A stretch of 6,340 bases of DNA, from positions 1-6,340 of the forward strand of contig QMLL01000106.1 in assembly GCA_003646715.1 (NCBI GenBank), given 5' to 3'. This DNA is from Deltaproteobacteria bacterium (GTDB taxonomy: Bacteria > Desulfobacterota > Syntrophobacteria > B119-G9). Shown piece by piece: positions 5,399 through 6,340 of this stretch; the stretch's first letter is position 1, and every line of letters begins with the position of its first letter. Made by a program: the position numbers and the translations under genes. Under the pieces are notes generated by a model. The model saw nothing but the letters and a program-made list of their open reading frames with translations. It ran no database searches and was not told where the DNA came from.

Positions 5399-6196
5399 TC
5401 ATCTCCTTTTTTTCACTATACCTGCCAGTTCCATTACCACCTTCAGATCATCCCAGACAACTTTTTTTTGTCCCGGATTTCTCAATAAATAAGCAGGATG
5501 ATACGTGGAAACCACGGGAATAGAGATCCTTTCACCAGTTGATACAGAAGGCGTATAACTATGCACTCTTCCACGTAACCGTGAAATAGGAACTTTCGTG
5601 TTTAGTAGCGTTTGTGCGGCAAATTTTCCAAGGGCACATATAACTTTGGGCGAAATAATAGCAAGTTGTTCCTCAAGATAGGGAAAACACGCGCTGATTT
5701 CATCATCAGCAGGATTCCTATTTCCCGGAGGCCTGCACTTAATTATATTGCCAATGTATACGTCTTTTCGTTCCAACCCCATGGCTCTTATCATGTTATC
5801 AAGCAAACCACCTGCCGCTCCAACAAAAGGCCTTCCCTGGATATCCTCTTCCCGTCCTGGCCCCTCTCCTACAAACACTATGTCCGCTCCTGGATTACCT
5901 TCTCCAAATACAAGATTTATACGCGTTTCCGACAATCTGCACTTTTGACAATCACCTATTCTCTTTCTCAGGCGCTCCAGCAAGATTGCTTTGGAGTATC
6001 TCGCTTCATGAATCTTTTTGCTCTCGTCCATAATAACGGGCATCTGAGGAGGTAACCACAAGGAGTTGTTAATGGGGCCATAATAATCCAACCCCAGGAA
6101 GTTTTGAGAAACCAGGTAATTTCTCAAATCCGTTATGACATCAACCAGATCATTAAAAAAGAAAACGTCATTGCATTTCACTTTGTCATCCGACAT
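5399..6196 (-). CDS. Family 4 (4Fe-4S) uracil-DNA glycosylase
   Basis: 265 residues. It removes uracil from DNA, the first step of base excision repair of deaminated cytosine. The four cluster ligands are visible: Cys83 and Cys86 in CQKCRLSETR, Cys154 in IIKCRPPGNR, Cys170 in SACFPYLEEQ, with the spacing of Thermus UDGA. Motif A is GEGPGREEDIQGRPFVGAAG (110-129) and motif B is STYHPAYLLR (230-239) with His233. A roughly 75-residue N-terminal extension precedes the core, including LRNYLVSQNFLGLDYYG (24-40), which is common in longer members of this family. The ATG at 6196 has no visible Shine-Dalgarno, so the exact start is less certain; the internal Met52 and Met56 also lack one and would lose the extension. 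First gene of the operon as seen, only 21 bases after the repeat. Confidence 0.93.
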   Translation of the reverse strand: MSDDKVKCNDVFFFNDLVDVITDLRNYLVSQNFLGLDYYGPINNSLWLPPQMPVIMDESKKIHEARYSKAILLERLRKRIGDCQKCRLSETRINLVFGEGNPGADIVFVGEGPGREEDIQGRPFVGAAGGLLDNMIRAMGLERKDVYIGNIIKCRPPGNRNPADDEISACFPYLEEQLAIISPKVICALGKFAAQTLLNTKVPISRLRGRVHSYTPSVSTGERISIPVVSTYHPAYLLRNPGQKKVVWDDLKVVMELAGIVKKRR

Positions 6197-6217
6197 ATCA
6201 GCGTACCAGGATACTTT

Positions 6218-6340
6218 AGGAATCTCTGATTAATTAGACTAGTATTTCAAATCTGTCATGCCGGACTTGATCCGGCATCCAGACAAGGATCTCTAGATTC
6301 CGGCTCTCAGCTTCGCTTCGGCCGGAATGACGAGAGAGGT
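6218..6340 (+). repeat. Dispersed palindrome-rich repeat, copy 2 (runs to the window edge)
   Basis: 123 bp, direct-orientation partner of 2600-2746. It has the compact first hairpin ATGCCGGA-CTTGA-TCCGGCAT (6258-6278) and the second hairpin ATTCCGGC/GCCGGAAT (6297-6304, 6321-6328). It starts with the same AGGAATCTCTGATTAATTAGACT end as copy 1. The matching right end is outside the window. It lies 21 bases upstream of the UDG start codon, so the UDG leader or promoter must lie in or beyond it. Confidence 0.85.
6233..6259 (-). promoter_or_regulatory. Possible outward promoter inside repeat copy 2
   Basis: On the minus strand ATGACA (6259-6254, five of six -35 matches) is separated by 15 bases from TCTAAT (6238-6233, five of six -10 matches). 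The spacer is shorter than the ideal 17. The predicted start would be near 6226, giving a 30-base leader before the UDG ATG. The same boxes and spacing occur in copy 1 (ATGACA at 2641-2636, TCTAAT at 2620-2615). The -35 overlaps the hairpin arm, which could hinder its use. Confidence 0.25.

Noticed and set aside
5612..6055. Plus-strand open frame of 147 codons across the UDG gene
   Set aside because: Antisense to the Fe-S cluster and active-site motifs of the glycosylase; no family resemblance.

Overview
The window looks like a moderately AT-rich bacterial chromosome segment, and every convincing gene is on the minus strand. The gene set is a family 4 Fe-S uracil-DNA glycosylase, a long NfeD protease, a stomatin-like protein, a small Rho_N protein, a COG3044-type ATPase and an OadG-like carboxylase subunit. 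This suggests an anaerobic or microaerophilic bacterium of the Desulfobacterota (former Deltaproteobacteria) type. That placement is inferred from family and gene-order memory, not from a search.

Layout, read in the direction of transcription (right to left). (1) 6340-6218: a palindrome-rich repeat, copy 2, cut by the window edge. (2) 6196-2813: a four-gene cluster encoding uracil-DNA glycosylase, then the membrane serine protease NfeD, then a stomatin/slipin, then a small Rho_N-domain basic protein. Gaps are 10, 106 and 28 bases. (3) 2812-2600: copy 1 of the repeat, which appears to be a complete MITE-like element with imperfect terminal inverted repeats inside TTAA. Its right end touches the Rho_N stop codon. 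(4) 2599-2287: a structured non-coding stretch with a 15-bp perfect odd palindrome, mutually exclusive stem arms, a second hairpin and a strong intrinsic terminator 25 bases before the next start codon. (5) 2286-580: a predicted ABC-class ATPase (PF09818/COG3044). (6) 579-348: an intergenic stretch with a near-consensus sigma-70 promoter. (7) 347-135: a small OadG-like subunit of a biotin-dependent carboxylase or decarboxylase. (8) 38-1: the first codons of the next gene, with a good ribosome binding site.

NfeD and stomatin form a well-known membrane partnership in which the NfeD protease can cut the stomatin C-terminus. Here it is linked to a DNA-repair enzyme and a nucleic-acid-binding-type small protein. 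Two directly oriented repeat copies bracket this whole operon. The ATPase gene is monocistronic in appearance and may be controlled by attenuation. The OadG-like gene starts a separate operon that leaves the window. Start codons were moved inward for three genes (ATPase, Rho_N protein, OadG-like) on the basis of family starts, ribosome binding sites and overlapping hairpins.

I see no tRNA, rRNA, CRISPR array, transposase gene or phage gene, and no plus-strand gene I would defend.
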